Part shown: in pieces, positions 7,467 through 16,289 of the stretch
Layout of the letters: each line of letters begins with the position of its first letter
Position numbering within the stretch: the stretch's first letter is position 1
From: Azorhizobium oxalatiphilum
GTDB taxonomy: Bacteria > Pseudomonadota > Alphaproteobacteria > Rhizobiales > Xanthobacteraceae
Direction: 5' to 3'
Assembly: GCF_014635325.1 (NCBI RefSeq)
Contig: NZ_BMCT01000003.1
Location: 62,001-126,000, forward strand
DNA: 64,000 nt
The notes under the pieces: generated by a model
The model's database searches: none
Told to the model about the DNA's origin: nothing
The model's input: only the letters and a program-made list of their open reading frames with translations
Position numbers and translations under genes: made by a program

Positions 7467-10271
7467 TCACCCCCGCGCCGCCCGCCGCGGCGGCTCCTCC
7501 TCGTCGAACGAGCCTTCGAACACCCCGATCAGCGCCCGCCGGATGGTCGACTGCCGCGCCGCGCCGGTGATCTTGGCGCCCATCAGGTCGGTCACGTAGA
7601 ACACGTCCACCGCCCGCTCGCCGAAGGTCGCCACATGCGCCGAGGCGATGTTGAGGTTCAGCTTCGACAGGGTGTTGGTCAGCTCGAACAGCAGGCCCGG
7701 CCGGTCGATGCCCGACACTTCCACCACCGTATGGCGGTTGGACCAGGCGTTGTTCACCGTCACCTCCGGCTCCACCGAGAAGGTGCGGCGCGCCTTCGAC
7801 AGCTTCTTCGCCATCACCTCGGGCAGGCGCACCTCGCCGGTCAGCGCCTTCTCGATGGCGTCGCGGATGCGGCCGGCGCGGCGCTCCTCGTCCGCGTCGA
7901 GGTCGAAGGCCCGGCGCACCGCGATGGTGTCCAGAGCCAGACCGTCCGTGGTGGTGGAGATCTGCGCGTCCACGATGTTCGCCCCCGCCGCCGCGCAGGC
8001 GCCCGCGATCACCGACAGAAGCTTGGGATGGTCGGGCGCCAGCACGGTCAGCACCGTGATGCCGCGCCCGTCGGCAATCTCGGCGGAGGTCGCCAGCGTC
8101 TTGCCGGCCTCTTCGGTGGACTGGATGAAGCGCGCGTGGCGCACCTTGTCATCCAGATCCACCCGCAGCCAGTAGGGCGGATAGTGGCGCGCCGCATAGG
8201 CGGTGAAGGCGTCGTCGCTCCAGTCGGCGAGCGCATGGCGCAGCTGTGCCTGTGCCACCGCCACGCGCTTGCCCCGGTCCACTTCCGAGAAGCCGCCGGT
8301 CAGCACCGGCTCGGTCTCGTAATAGAGCGTGCGCAGCAACTGCGCCTTCCAGCCGTTCCACACGCCGGGGCCCACCGCGCAGATGTCCGCCGTGGTCAGC
8401 ACGGTCAGCATCTTCATGCGGTCGAGGTTCTGCACCACGGAGGCGAAATTCTCGATGGTCTTGCGGTCCGAGAGATCGCGCGACTGCGCCACCGTGGACA
8501 TGACCAGATGCTGCTCCACCAGCCAGGCAACCGTCTCGGTCTCGGATGCCGAGAGGCCGAAGCGCGGGCACAGCTTGCGGGCGACGCGCGCGCCGCCGAT
8601 GGAATGGTCCTCCGGCCGGCCCTTGGCGATGTCGTGCAGCAGCAGCGCCACATAGAGCAGATGGCGCGGCTTGATGGTGGCCATCAGATCGTTGGCGAGG
8701 CCCAGCTCCGGATTGGTCTTGCGCTCGATCTCGGACAGGATGCCGATGCAGCGCAGCAGGTGCTCGTCCACCGTATAGTGGTGGTACATGTTGAACTGCA
8801 TGAGCGCGACCACCTTGCCGAACTCGGGCACGAAGCGCCCCAGCACGCCGGTCTCGTTCATCCGCCGCAACACTTCCTCGGGCGCGTTCTTCGAGCAGAG
8901 CACGTCGAGGAACAGGCGGTTGGCTTCCGGGCTTTCGCGCAGCTTGGCGTCGATGAGGCTCAGCGAGCGGGCGGCGAGGCGCAATGCGTCCGGATGGAAG
9001 TTCACGTCGCGCTTGTCGGCGATGGCGAACAGGCGGATCAGGTTCAGCGGGTCGCGCTTGAACACCTCGTCGTCAATGACGTTGAGGCGCTCGTTGTCGA
9101 TCCAGAAGTCGGCGCTTTCCTTCAGCTTCACGCGCTTGGGGCCGCCGCGCAGGCGCTCCACCATGCCCTTGAGGCCGGGAACGGTCTTCTCGTGCCGGGC
9201 TTCCACGGCGGCGGAGAGGATGGCGGTGAGGTCGCCCACTTCCTTGGCCACCAGGAAGTAGTGCTTCATGAAGCGTTCCACGTCCTGCTGGCCGGGATGC
9301 TCCGTATAGCCGAGGCGCTCGGCCATCTCCCGTTGCAGGTCGAAGGACAGGCGCTCCTCGGCCCGCCCCGTGAGGAAGTGCAGATGGCAGCGCACCGACC
9401 AGAGGAAATCCTCGCAGCGGGTGAAGAGGCGCGCCTCCTCCTTGGTGAATACGCCCTTGGCCACCAGTTCGTCGGAGGAGCGCACGCGGTAGACGTACTT
9501 TGCGATCCAGAACAGCGTGTGCAGGTCGCGCAGGCCGCCCTTGCCTTCCTTGACGTTGGGCTCGACCAGATAGCGTGAGGTGCCGGCACGGCGCAGGCGC
9601 TCCTCGCGCTCGGCCATCTTGGCGGCCACGAACTCGACGGCGGTGCCCTCCACCACCTCCTTGTCGAAGCGCGCTTCCAGATCCTCGAACAGTGCCTTGT
9701 CGCCTACCAGGAAGCGGGCCTCCAGAATGGCGGTGCGGATGGTCACGTCGGCGCGCGCCTGCCGCAGGCACTCGTCCACGGAGCGCGTGGCATGGCCCAC
9801 CTTCAGGCCGAGATCCCAGAGAATGTAGAGCATGGCTTCGGCCACGCTCTCGCCCCAGGCGGTCTGCTTGTAGGGCAGCACGAAGAGGATGTCGGTGTCG
9901 GAGCCCGGCGCCATCATGCCGCGGCCATAGCCGCCCACCGCCACCACCGCCATGCGCTCGGCGCGGCTGGGGTTGTCGATGGGGTACATGATGGTGGTGG
10001 CCACCTCATGGGCGGCGGCGATCACGGCATCCTGAAGGGCCGAGAGGCGGATGGAGCACATGCGGCCCGATCCGTCGGACATCAGCAGGCGCTCGGCTTC
10101 CTTGCGGCCTTCGGCGATGGCCTGCTTCAGGCAGGCGACGATGGCCGGGCGCATGTCCGCCGTGGAACCCGTGTGGGTGCGGGCGATGGCGAGCACGTCC
10201 GCCTTCAGCTGCGCGCCCTCGAAGGGCTCTCCAATGGTGCGCGAGGGGCGGGAGGAGCGCTGTGTCTGCAT
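7467..10271 (-). CDS. glnD: [Protein-PII] uridylyltransferase / uridylyl-removing enzyme GlnD
   Basis: This 934-residue protein has the full GlnD architecture. It contains a nucleotidyltransferase domain with GGYGRG at 113-118 and the metal-binding Asp125/Asp127, a GlnD-specific helical domain, an HD phosphohydrolase domain (LLHDIAKGRPEDHS), and two C-terminal ACT domains. GlnD senses glutamine and adds or removes UMP on the PII proteins GlnB/GlnK, controlling glutamine synthetase and nitrogen-fixation regulation. The ATG at 10271 is divergent from the penicillin-binding protein gene at 10489. Confidence 0.97.
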   Translation of the reverse strand: MQTQRSSRPSRTIGEPFEGAQLKADVLAIARTHTGSTADMRPAIVACLKQAIAEGRKEAERLLMSDGSGRMCSIRLSALQDAVIAAAHEVATTIMYPIDNPSRAERMAVVAVGGYGRGMMAPGSDTDILFVLPYKQTAWGESVAEAMLYILWDLGLKVGHATRSVDECLRQARADVTIRTAILEARFLVGDKALFEDLEARFDKEVVEGTAVEFVAAKMAEREERLRRAGTSRYLVEPNVKEGKGGLRDLHTLFWIAKYVYRVRSSDELVAKGVFTKEEARLFTRCEDFLWSVRCHLHFLTGRAEERLSFDLQREMAERLGYTEHPGQQDVERFMKHYFLVAKEVGDLTAILSAAVEARHEKTVPGLKGMVERLRGGPKRVKLKESADFWIDNERLNVIDDEVFKRDPLNLIRLFAIADKRDVNFHPDALRLAARSLSLIDAKLRESPEANRLFLDVLCSKNAPEEVLRRMNETGVLGRFVPEFGKVVALMQFNMYHHYTVDEHLLRCIGILSEIERKTNPELGLANDLMATIKPRHLLYVALLLHDIAKGRPEDHSIGGARVARKLCPRFGLSASETETVAWLVEQHLVMSTVAQSRDLSDRKTIENFASVVQNLDRMKMLTVLTTADICAVGPGVWNGWKAQLLRTLYYETEPVLTGGFSEVDRGKRVAVAQAQLRHALADWSDDAFTAYAARHYPPYWLRVDLDDKVRHARFIQSTEEAGKTLATSAEIADGRGITVLTVLAPDHPKLLSVIAGACAAAGANIVDAQISTTTDGLALDTIAVRRAFDLDADEERRAGRIRDAIEKALTGEVRLPEVMAKKLSKARRTFSVEPEVTVNNAWSNRHTVVEVSGIDRPGLLFELTNTLSKLNLNIASAHVATFGERAVDVFYVTDLMGAKITGAARQSTIRRALIGVFEGSFDEEEPPRRAARG

Positions 10272-10488
10272 GGTCTCTCGGGGCCCTGAGGGGCAAATGA
10301 CGCAACAATCGACAAGACTTCCGCTTTAACCCAATCGGCGTCCCGCGTCACGGCGCGGCGCACGGCGATGGGCGGCCGTGGGCTGGGGAATTCGTGCCGC
10401 ATTGGCGATGATCGGGTAACTGAACCTTAAATGGCCGCATTCGAAGGTCTTTCAGGTCTCATCAGCAAACAGCGGAACGGGACCCTTC

Positions 10489-12879
10489 ATGGCGGGGCGA
10501 GAGACTGGCAGGCAGGAACGGCGCGAACCCTCCATGGGCGCGCGCGAGACACGTTCCGACTCCCGGTTCGACATCCGTCTGGAGCCGGAGGACCGGGCGG
10601 GAGGCCGCCGGGAAAACGGCAAGGGGCCGAAGCCGGCGAAGACGCAGGGCACGGCCAAGCGCGAGCGGATCGAGCCGGGCATTGAACCGCGTCTCGATCG
10701 TGACTTCGACAGCGCAGAGGCGGACCGCGACGATGCGGACGACTTCATCGCGGAAAGAGAGGACATGGCCGCCGCCAAGCGCCGCACCAGCAGCAAGGGA
10801 TCGAACGGGCGCTCCGGCAACGGGCGCGGCAAGGCCACGTCCGGTGGGGGAAAGCCTGCGCGGGCGAAGCGTCGCCGCGGCTTCTTCTCGCTGTTCGGCC
10901 TGGTGAAATGGCTGTTCATCCTCGGCCTGTGGGCGGCCGTGGGCGTGGGTGCGCTGGTGGCCTATGAGGCCTCCAAGCTGCCGCCCATGCAGACGCTGAT
11001 GGTGCCCAAGCGCCCGCCGACCGTGATGATCCAGGCCTTCGACGGCAAGCCGCTGGCCACTCGTGGCGACATGGGCGGGGCCGCCGTGCCGCTGAAGGAA
11101 CTGCCGCCCTATCTGCCCAAGGCGTTCGTGGCCATCGAGGACCGGCGCTTCTATGAGCACTGGGGCCTTGATTTCTGGGGTCTGGCCCGCGCGGTGACGA
11201 CGAACCTCGTCTCGCGCCGGGTGCGGCAGGGCGGCTCGACGCTGACCCAGCAGTTGGCGAAGAACCTGTTCCTGACCCAGGAGCGCACCTTCTCGCGCAA
11301 GATCCAGGAACTGGTGCTGGCCCTGTGGCTGGAGAAGAAGTTCACCAAGAACGAGATTCTCGACCTCTATCTGAACCGGGTCTATTTCGGTAACGGCGCC
11401 TATGGCGTGGAGGCGGCCGCCCAGCGCTACTTCAACAAGTCGGCGCGCAACGTGACTTTGTCCGAGGCGGCCATGCTGGCGGGCCTCGTAAATGCGCCCT
11501 CGCGCCTTGCCCCGACCCGGAACCTCAAGGCCGCGCAGGATCGCGCCAATCTGGTGCTGGCCGCCATGCGCGAGCAGGGTTTCGTGAGCGAGGACATGGT
11601 GAAGACCGCGCTCGCCCGTCCGGCAACGCTCGCCCGCGCCTCGGGTCCGGACTCCATCGGCTATGTGGCCGACTGGGTGATGGACCAACTGGACAGCTAT
11701 GTCGGCCCGCTCTCCGGCGACGTGACCGTGCGCACCACCATCGACCCGTCCCTGCAACAGGCGGCGCAGGCCTCGCTCTCCGATACGCTCAACAAGCAGG
11801 GCCAGAAGTTCGGGGTCGGGCAGGGGGCCATGGTCTCGCTCGATACCGATGGCGCGGTGAAGGCGCTGGTGGGCGGGCGGTCCTATGAGGACAGCCAGTA
11901 CAATCGCGCCGTGACCGCGCGCCGGCAGCCCGGCTCGTCCTTCAAGCCCTTCGTCTATCTGACCGCGCTGGAGCAGGGCCTGACGCCCGAGACCATCCGC
12001 GAGGACGGCCCGCTCCAGCTCAAGGGCTGGAAGCCGGAGAATGCCAGCCACCAGTATCTCGGCCCGGTGCCGTTGCAGCAGGCGCTGGCCATGTCGCTGA
12101 ACACCGTCGCCGTTCGGTTGGCGCTGGAAGTGGGGCCGAAGGCGGTGGTGGCCACCGCCCATCGCCTCGGCATTACCTCGAATCTGGATCCCAATCCCTC
12201 CATCGCGCTCGGCACGTCCGAAGTGTCGGTGCTGGAGATGGCCTCCGCTTACGCGCCCTTCGCCAATGGTGGCATCGGCGTCATTCCCTACGTGATCGAC
12301 AGCGTGAAGGGCGCGGACGGCAAGATCCTCTATTCCCGCGCCACCAAGGGGCCGGGCCGGGTCATCGATCCCGCTTATGTGGGCATGATGAACCACATGC
12401 TGGAACAGACCATCTCCATCGGCACCGGCCGCCGCGCCGAGCTGCCGGGGTGGGATGCCGCCGGCAAGACCGGCACCTCGCAGGATTACCGCGACGCCTG
12501 GTTCGTGGGCTACACGGCGCGCATGGTGACGGCGGTGTGGCTGGGCAATGACGACTCGTCGCCCACCAAGCGGGCGTCGGGCGCCAATCTGCCGGCGGAG
12601 ATCTGGAGCAGCTACATGAAGGTGGCCCACAAGGGCCTGCCGGTTGCCGAACTGCCCGGCGCGGGCCGCTCCTACGTGGGCTATGGCCAGCCGCAATATG
12701 GGCAGCCGGGGTACGGCCAGCCCGGCTATGGCCAGCCGGGCATGATGCCGCCCGGCGCCATTCCGGACGAGGCGCCTCCCGCCATCGTCGGCACGCTGCC
12801 GCAGCAGCAGCGTCAGCAGGAAGAGCCCATGACGCTGGACAAGTGGTTCGTGGACACCTTCCTCGGCGGACGACGCTGA
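10489..12879 (+). CDS. Penicillin-binding protein 1A, class A bifunctional peptidoglycan synthase
   Basis: The 796-residue protein has a long charged cytosolic N-terminus (1-135), one membrane anchor (about 139-160), a GT51 glycosyltransferase domain (catalytic Glu217 in AIEDRRFYEH; RQGGSTLTQQLAKNL) and a transpeptidase domain with SSFK at 483-486, SLN and KTGTS. It polymerises lipid II and crosslinks glycan strands in the periplasm. The C-terminus has a Gly/Gln/Pro/Tyr repeat, YGQPx four times, before a short conserved tail. The disordered basic N-terminus is longer than in enteric PBP1a. An in-frame ATG at 10534 is a possible alternative start. Confidence 0.95.
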   Translation: MAGRETGRQERREPSMGARETRSDSRFDIRLEPEDRAGGRRENGKGPKPAKTQGTAKRERIEPGIEPRLDRDFDSAEADRDDADDFIAEREDMAAAKRRTSSKGSNGRSGNGRGKATSGGGKPARAKRRRGFFSLFGLVKWLFILGLWAAVGVGALVAYEASKLPPMQTLMVPKRPPTVMIQAFDGKPLATRGDMGGAAVPLKELPPYLPKAFVAIEDRRFYEHWGLDFWGLARAVTTNLVSRRVRQGGSTLTQQLAKNLFLTQERTFSRKIQELVLALWLEKKFTKNEILDLYLNRVYFGNGAYGVEAAAQRYFNKSARNVTLSEAAMLAGLVNAPSRLAPTRNLKAAQDRANLVLAAMREQGFVSEDMVKTALARPATLARASGPDSIGYVADWVMDQLDSYVGPLSGDVTVRTTIDPSLQQAAQASLSDTLNKQGQKFGVGQGAMVSLDTDGAVKALVGGRSYEDSQYNRAVTARRQPGSSFKPFVYLTALEQGLTPETIREDGPLQLKGWKPENASHQYLGPVPLQQALAMSLNTVAVRLALEVGPKAVVATAHRLGITSNLDPNPSIALGTSEVSVLEMASAYAPFANGGIGVIPYVIDSVKGADGKILYSRATKGPGRVIDPAYVGMMNHMLEQTISIGTGRRAELPGWDAAGKTGTSQDYRDAWFVGYTARMVTAVWLGNDDSSPTKRASGANLPAEIWSSYMKVAHKGLPVAELPGAGRSYVGYGQPQYGQPGYGQPGYGQPGMMPPGAIPDEAPPAIVGTLPQQQRQQEEPMTLDKWFVDTFLGGRR

Positions 12880-12889
12880 AGGGGTAGGG

Positions 12890-12914
12890 GGCGGACGGGC
12901 CGTGCCTGTCCGCC
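12890..12914. terminator. Hairpin between convergent genes
   Basis: GGCGGACGGGC at 12890-12900 pairs with GCCTGTCCGCC at 12904-12914 (11 bp, one G-T pair) around a CGT loop. It sits 11 bases after the penicillin-binding protein stop and before the convergent gene at 12941. No T-run follows, so it is a probable rather than a textbook terminator. Confidence 0.5.
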
Positions 12915-12940
12915 GTCGCCTGCTCAGCAGGGCCGGGGCC

Positions 12941-13363
12941 TCACTTGCAGGCAACGTTCGTGATGATGCTCTGGCCCGCAATCTTCTGGGTGCCGTCGTA
13001 GCTGATGGTGCAGCCTCGGGTGCCCTTCGGCAGTTCCCGGGTGAGGGCCTGCGTGGTGCCCGCATAGAGGCACATCATCCAGATGGATCGGCTTGACTGC
13101 GGATCGAAGGTCCAGATCGCGGTCTCAAGGCTCTTCTGCTTCTTGAAGCTGTCCGGGGCGAGGCTGGCGTCCTCGGCCGGCGGGCCGTCATAAAAGGCGA
13201 TGCCGCTCAGTCTGGTGGGGCTGGTCGTCTGGAAGCCCGTCCATTCCGCGACGGGGGCCGCCAGACTTTGCGAAACCTTGATCTCCTGCGGGCACTGCGG
13301 TGCCGCGAACGCCATGGTGCTGCTGCCCATGAGCATCACCAGCGGCAGGACGATCGTTTTCAT
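12941..13363 (-). CDS. STY0301-like secreted protein
   Basis: This 140-residue protein has a clear signal peptide (MKTIVLPLVMLMGSSTMAFA, cleavage after AFA) and a mature part that resembles the uncharacterised STY0301 family. The shared pattern is CPQxI near the start, a LSGIAFYDGPPAEDASLAPD stretch, a WTF element and a late MCLYAGT followed by GCTISY. Three of the Cys residues lie at family-like positions, consistent with disulfides in the periplasm. The family has no established function. It is the last gene of a minus-strand cluster after the LprI-like gene (34-base gap), so it is probably cotranscribed with it. Confidence 0.7.
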   Translation of the reverse strand: MKTIVLPLVMLMGSSTMAFAAPQCPQEIKVSQSLAAPVAEWTGFQTTSPTRLSGIAFYDGPPAEDASLAPDSFKKQKSLETAIWTFDPQSSRSIWMMCLYAGTTQALTRELPKGTRGCTISYDGTQKIAGQSIITNVACK

Positions 13364-13397
13364 GGTTTCGGCTCCGTTGAAGTTGGGGGTGCGTGCC

Positions 13398-14141
13398 TCA
13401 GAGGCGTGGATCGTCGGGCAGGCCCTGAACGGGCAGGAAGTTGCCGTCGATGCTGGAGCGAAAGCCGCAGAAGGGCGGGGAGGCGTATTCCGACGTCTTC
13501 GCGCGCACCAGTTCCGCCTTCAGCGCCGCACCGGTGCGGGTGAGGGTCGCTGTCCAGCCGTCGTTTTCCTTCATGTCGTCGGCCCCGCCGCCCACCACCA
13601 GCGTCTGGCCGGACAGGGCGCCATCGGCGTGGAAGGCGCACATGGGATAGCTGGGATAGGGCTGGACGGTGTTGATCTCGACCTTGAAGCCGCCGCCGGG
13701 GGCAGCGGCGACGGTGATCTCGCCGTTCGCATTCACCCATTTTCCGGTGAAGCCGGTGCGTGGGGCCGGCGTGATGCTCGCCAGGAACTTCACCCGCCAG
13801 TCCATGTCCTCGTCGAGCCTGAACTCTTTCTCCTGCTCCAGCTGGATGTCGCGGACCTGCAGGAAATAGATCTGGTCGTTCTTAAGCGCCGCCTTGCCCG
13901 CCGTGTCGAGGCCGGCCATGGCCTTGCGATAGGCATCCGCCATCCGGCGGTCGAGGGCGGAGAGGGCGGGATCGGCGCAGATCGCCTTCTCGGTCTTGCT
14001 GCGGGCGGCCTTGCAATCGAAGGACGGGCCGGCGGCAGCAGCCGGACGCGGCAGGGCGAGGATCGCAGCCAGCGAGAGGCCCGCCGTCAGCAGGCCGAAG
14101 GATGAGCAGCCGGAGCGCCCGGCGGCGTGGAAGAACGGCAT
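13398..14141 (-). CDS. Secreted LprI/DUF1311-domain protein, copy A
   Basis: The 247-residue protein has a signal peptide ending near RPAAAAG. A DUF1311/LprI-type N-terminal domain follows (SFDCKAARSKTEKAICADP then LSALDRRMADAYRKA), with the paired Cys in FDC and AIC. The C-terminal half (about 140-247) is a second conserved block with the sequences VQPYPSYPMC and PPFCGFRSSIDGNFLPV, giving two more Cys. LprI of Mycobacterium tuberculosis is a lysozyme inhibitor; most DUF1311 proteins are uncharacterised, so a role in envelope defence is inference. The start at 14141 has GGGAGG 6 bases upstream. It is a clear paralogue of the protein at 14598-15350. Confidence 0.82.
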   Translation of the reverse strand: MPFFHAAGRSGCSSFGLLTAGLSLAAILALPRPAAAAGPSFDCKAARSKTEKAICADPALSALDRRMADAYRKAMAGLDTAGKAALKNDQIYFLQVRDIQLEQEKEFRLDEDMDWRVKFLASITPAPRTGFTGKWVNANGEITVAAAPGGGFKVEINTVQPYPSYPMCAFHADGALSGQTLVVGGGADDMKENDGWTATLTRTGAALKAELVRAKTSEYASPPFCGFRSSIDGNFLPVQGLPDDPRL

Positions 14142-14223
14142 GGGGCACCTCCCGGCAGACGCCCGCAGGCGGCTTGTCCGCCCAGCCATCGCATTTCGAT
14201 GGCGGCGGGGGCAAGCCAACCCG

Positions 14224-14541
14224 TCAGGAGAGCGCGTTCAGCCGGGAGAGCGTGGCGTCGGTGGGGGAGAGGAACACCTCGGCGGCGAGATGCGTGAGGC
14301 AGGTGTTGAGCAGGCTCAGCGGCAGGTGAATGATCTCGTCATTCCGCAGGCCGCCATAGGTGTAGAGCGTCAGCAGGCCCGACGCGCCCAGCGCGGCGAG
14401 ATAGGGCTCGAGCTGGTCGCTTTCGATGCCATGGGAGATGTGCGCGTTCTGGGAGGTCTCGAACAGGGATTCCTGTTCGAGCGTGTTGACCAGAAGGTCG
14501 CGCTCGAGCTGGGCGGGAAGGGAGAGGATCGGGTCTGTCAT
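14224..14541 (-). CDS. Small protein of unknown function, module partner A
   Basis: I do not recognise a family for this 105-residue protein. It is acidic, leucine-rich and probably helical, with no signal peptide or membrane segment, so it should be cytosolic. It aligns along its length with the 121-residue protein at 15743: both start MT-P, share an ER-LL stretch near residue 15, an LY-Y element near residue 60 and a C-terminal TLTRLKAL/TLSRLNAL. It lies 82 bases upstream of LprI-like copy A on the same strand. The pairing is repeated by copy B, which supports a functional link. Confidence 0.75.
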   Translation of the reverse strand: MTDPILSLPAQLERDLLVNTLEQESLFETSQNAHISHGIESDQLEPYLAALGASGLLTLYTYGGLRNDEIIHLPLSLLNTCLTHLAAEVFLSPTDATLSRLNALS

Positions 14542-14597
14542 GCCCGCGATACGCGCGAAAAGGGCATCCGGACGCAGCCGTTCCGGTAAAGAGGTCG

Positions 14598-15350
14598 TTA
14601 CTCGGCTTTGAAACGGGGATCGGCGGGCATGCGGTGCACCGGCAGATAGTCGCCGTCGATGCTGGTGCGGAAGCCGCAGAAGGGCGGGCTCGACATGCCG
14701 GAGGACGGCGGGCGCTGCAATTCGGCGGTGAGCGCCGTGCCGTTGCGGATCAGCCGCACGGTCCAGCCGTCATTGGCATCCCGCTCGGCGGCCGTGGCAT
14801 TGCCCACCACAAGAATGGTGCCCTGCGGGCTGCCGCTGGTTTTCAGCTGGCAGACGGGAAAGCTCGGATAGGGCTGGACGGTGGCGATATCGACCTCGAA
14901 CACGCCGCCCCGAACAGGCGTGATGCGAATCTCGCCATAGGCGTTGGCCCAGAGGCCGGTGAAGCCCGAGCGGGCGTCGGGCTGGATGTTCTCCAGCAGC
15001 TTCGCCCGCCACTCGAAGTCGGCCTTCATGTCGTAATCGTCGGTCTGGGCCTGGATGTCCCGCGATTCGAGGAACAGGTGCTGGTCCACCCGCAACGCCG
15101 ACTTGCCGGGCGCGTCGAGAGCGCCGGAGGCATTGCGGTAGGCGTTGGAAATGCGGCGGTCGAGGTCGGACAGATCCTGCGAGGCGCAGATCAGGCGCTC
15201 GGAGCGGGTGCGCGGGCTGTTGCAGTCGAACGAGGGGCCGGCGACGGCAGCCGTCGTCGCCCCCGCAAGGCCAATCAGCCCCAGCAGGACGCCACGGAGC
15301 CCATTTCGCGCCGACGTGGCGCGGGAATGGACGGGGGCAGGCGTCGACAT
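14598..15350 (-). CDS. Secreted LprI/DUF1311-domain protein, copy B
   Basis: The 250-residue protein is the tandem paralogue of copy A. A signal-type hydrophobic stretch (GVLLGLIGLAGATTAAVA) is followed by SFDCNSPRTRSERLICAS and LSDLDRRISNAYRNA, the DUF1311/LprI pattern with its Cys pair. The C-terminal block contains VQPYPSFPVC and SPPFCGFRTSIDGDYLPVH. The frame stays open upstream of 15350, but those residues are arginine/histidine-rich and unlike the paralogue. The ATG at 15350, with GGGAG 10 bases upstream, is therefore the better start. By eye the two copies share roughly half their residues. Confidence 0.82.
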   Translation of the reverse strand: MSTPAPVHSRATSARNGLRGVLLGLIGLAGATTAAVAGPSFDCNSPRTRSERLICASQDLSDLDRRISNAYRNASGALDAPGKSALRVDQHLFLESRDIQAQTDDYDMKADFEWRAKLLENIQPDARSGFTGLWANAYGEIRITPVRGGVFEVDIATVQPYPSFPVCQLKTSGSPQGTILVVGNATAAERDANDGWTVRLIRNGTALTAELQRPPSSGMSSPPFCGFRTSIDGDYLPVHRMPADPRFKAE

Positions 15351-15742
15351 CAGTCCATGTCTCCCGGCGGCGGACAAACTCTGATCATGTCCGCGATCCG
15401 TGCATCCAACGCAGGGGCGATCCGGTCGCCGGTGCGATTCGAACAGGCGAATCGGCCGACTACGGCTCACGGATCGTCTCAGAAAAGGATGAGGCGAATG
15501 TTCCAGCCGCCTGTCAATCGCGCGGCAACAGTGGAACGGCCCGTTCATAGCGCCTTGCACCGGCTTGCGCGACCGCAGCTCCGGTGTCAGGTGCGAAAAA
15601 AGTTCGGCCTCATCCATGGTCTGCAATTTATGACCTACTCGGGTGCTGCTCCGCAATCGGCTACCTCACTTTAGGGCCGGATCGGGCCAAACTTGATCAG
15701 CCCGGCTGACGAATCCGCCTCTCGCCCCTGCCGGCGACGTCA
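15351..15742. other. Intergenic region before LprI-like copy B
   Basis: These 392 bases hold no convincing gene. The visible structure is GATTCG (15436-15441) and CGAATC (15448-15453), a 6-bp palindrome with a 6-bp spacer, 86 bp upstream of the copy B start. On the minus strand TTGCGG followed after 17 bases by TCATAA is a weak possible promoter. The large gap suggests copy B has its own promoter. Confidence 0.4.
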
Positions 15743-16108
15743 TCAAAGCCGGCTGTGCTCCAGAGCCTTCAGGCGGGTCAGGGTTTGCTCCGTGGTGGCG
15801 AGGAACAGCTCGTAGCCGAGCGTGGCGGGTGCATGAGCGGCAGCCCGCAGCAGGGCACCGGGGTCGTTCGCGGGACGGATATGCGGGGGCTCAGAAGGCG
15901 ATGCGGCCTCAGCGGGCGCGTAGCTGTAGAGGCAGACGAGCCCCGCATCGGCGAGGTCGGCGAGGCTCAGGAGAATGTCTCCCAAAGAAGCGCCGGCGGT
16001 TTCCTGGACACGCTCGGCGGCACTGAGCGCGGCATCCTCATCGAGCGCGCCGAGCAGCAGCTGGCGTTCCCACTCGGCAGAGGCTGTATCGCGCAGGGGC
16101 GGCGTCAT
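15743..16108 (-). CDS. Small protein of unknown function, module partner B
   Basis: This 121-residue protein is the paralogue of the 105-residue protein at 14224 and lies in the same position relative to an LprI-like gene. It is leucine/alanine-rich with no signal peptide. A proline-rich insertion (SPSEPPHIRP) in the middle accounts for its extra length. I set the start at the ATG at 16108, with AAGG upstream, because the resulting N-terminus (MTPPLRDTASAEWERQLL) aligns with MTDPILSLPAQLERDLL of partner A; an in-frame ATG at 16147 is the alternative. No known family is recognised. Confidence 0.72.
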   Translation of the reverse strand: MTPPLRDTASAEWERQLLLGALDEDAALSAAERVQETAGASLGDILLSLADLADAGLVCLYSYAPAEAASPSEPPHIRPANDPGALLRAAAHAPATLGYELFLATTEQTLTRLKALEHSRL

Positions 16109-16289
16109 GCCTTCATCCCGCGACAAGCCGGTCGCCCCGTCAAGCAAAAGCCCGGCGGGGGAGGCGTGTCCTGTCGGATTGTAATTGGATTGGTGAATCA
16201 GCTTCTCACGCCAGCAGTGAAGGCGCGCTCCAGATGGAGCGTGCCTTCAGGCTGGAATCCGCTTGTACCGGGATCGGAAAAGACGGCGA

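Noticed and set aside
10462-13065. Long open minus-strand frame antisense to the penicillin-binding protein gene
   Set aside because: Low-complexity translation and complete overlap with a certain gene on the other strand.
15431-15460. tRNA-like GATTCGAAC sequence
   Set aside because: The surrounding bases do not fold into a cloverleaf; GATTCG/CGAATC form a simple palindrome instead.
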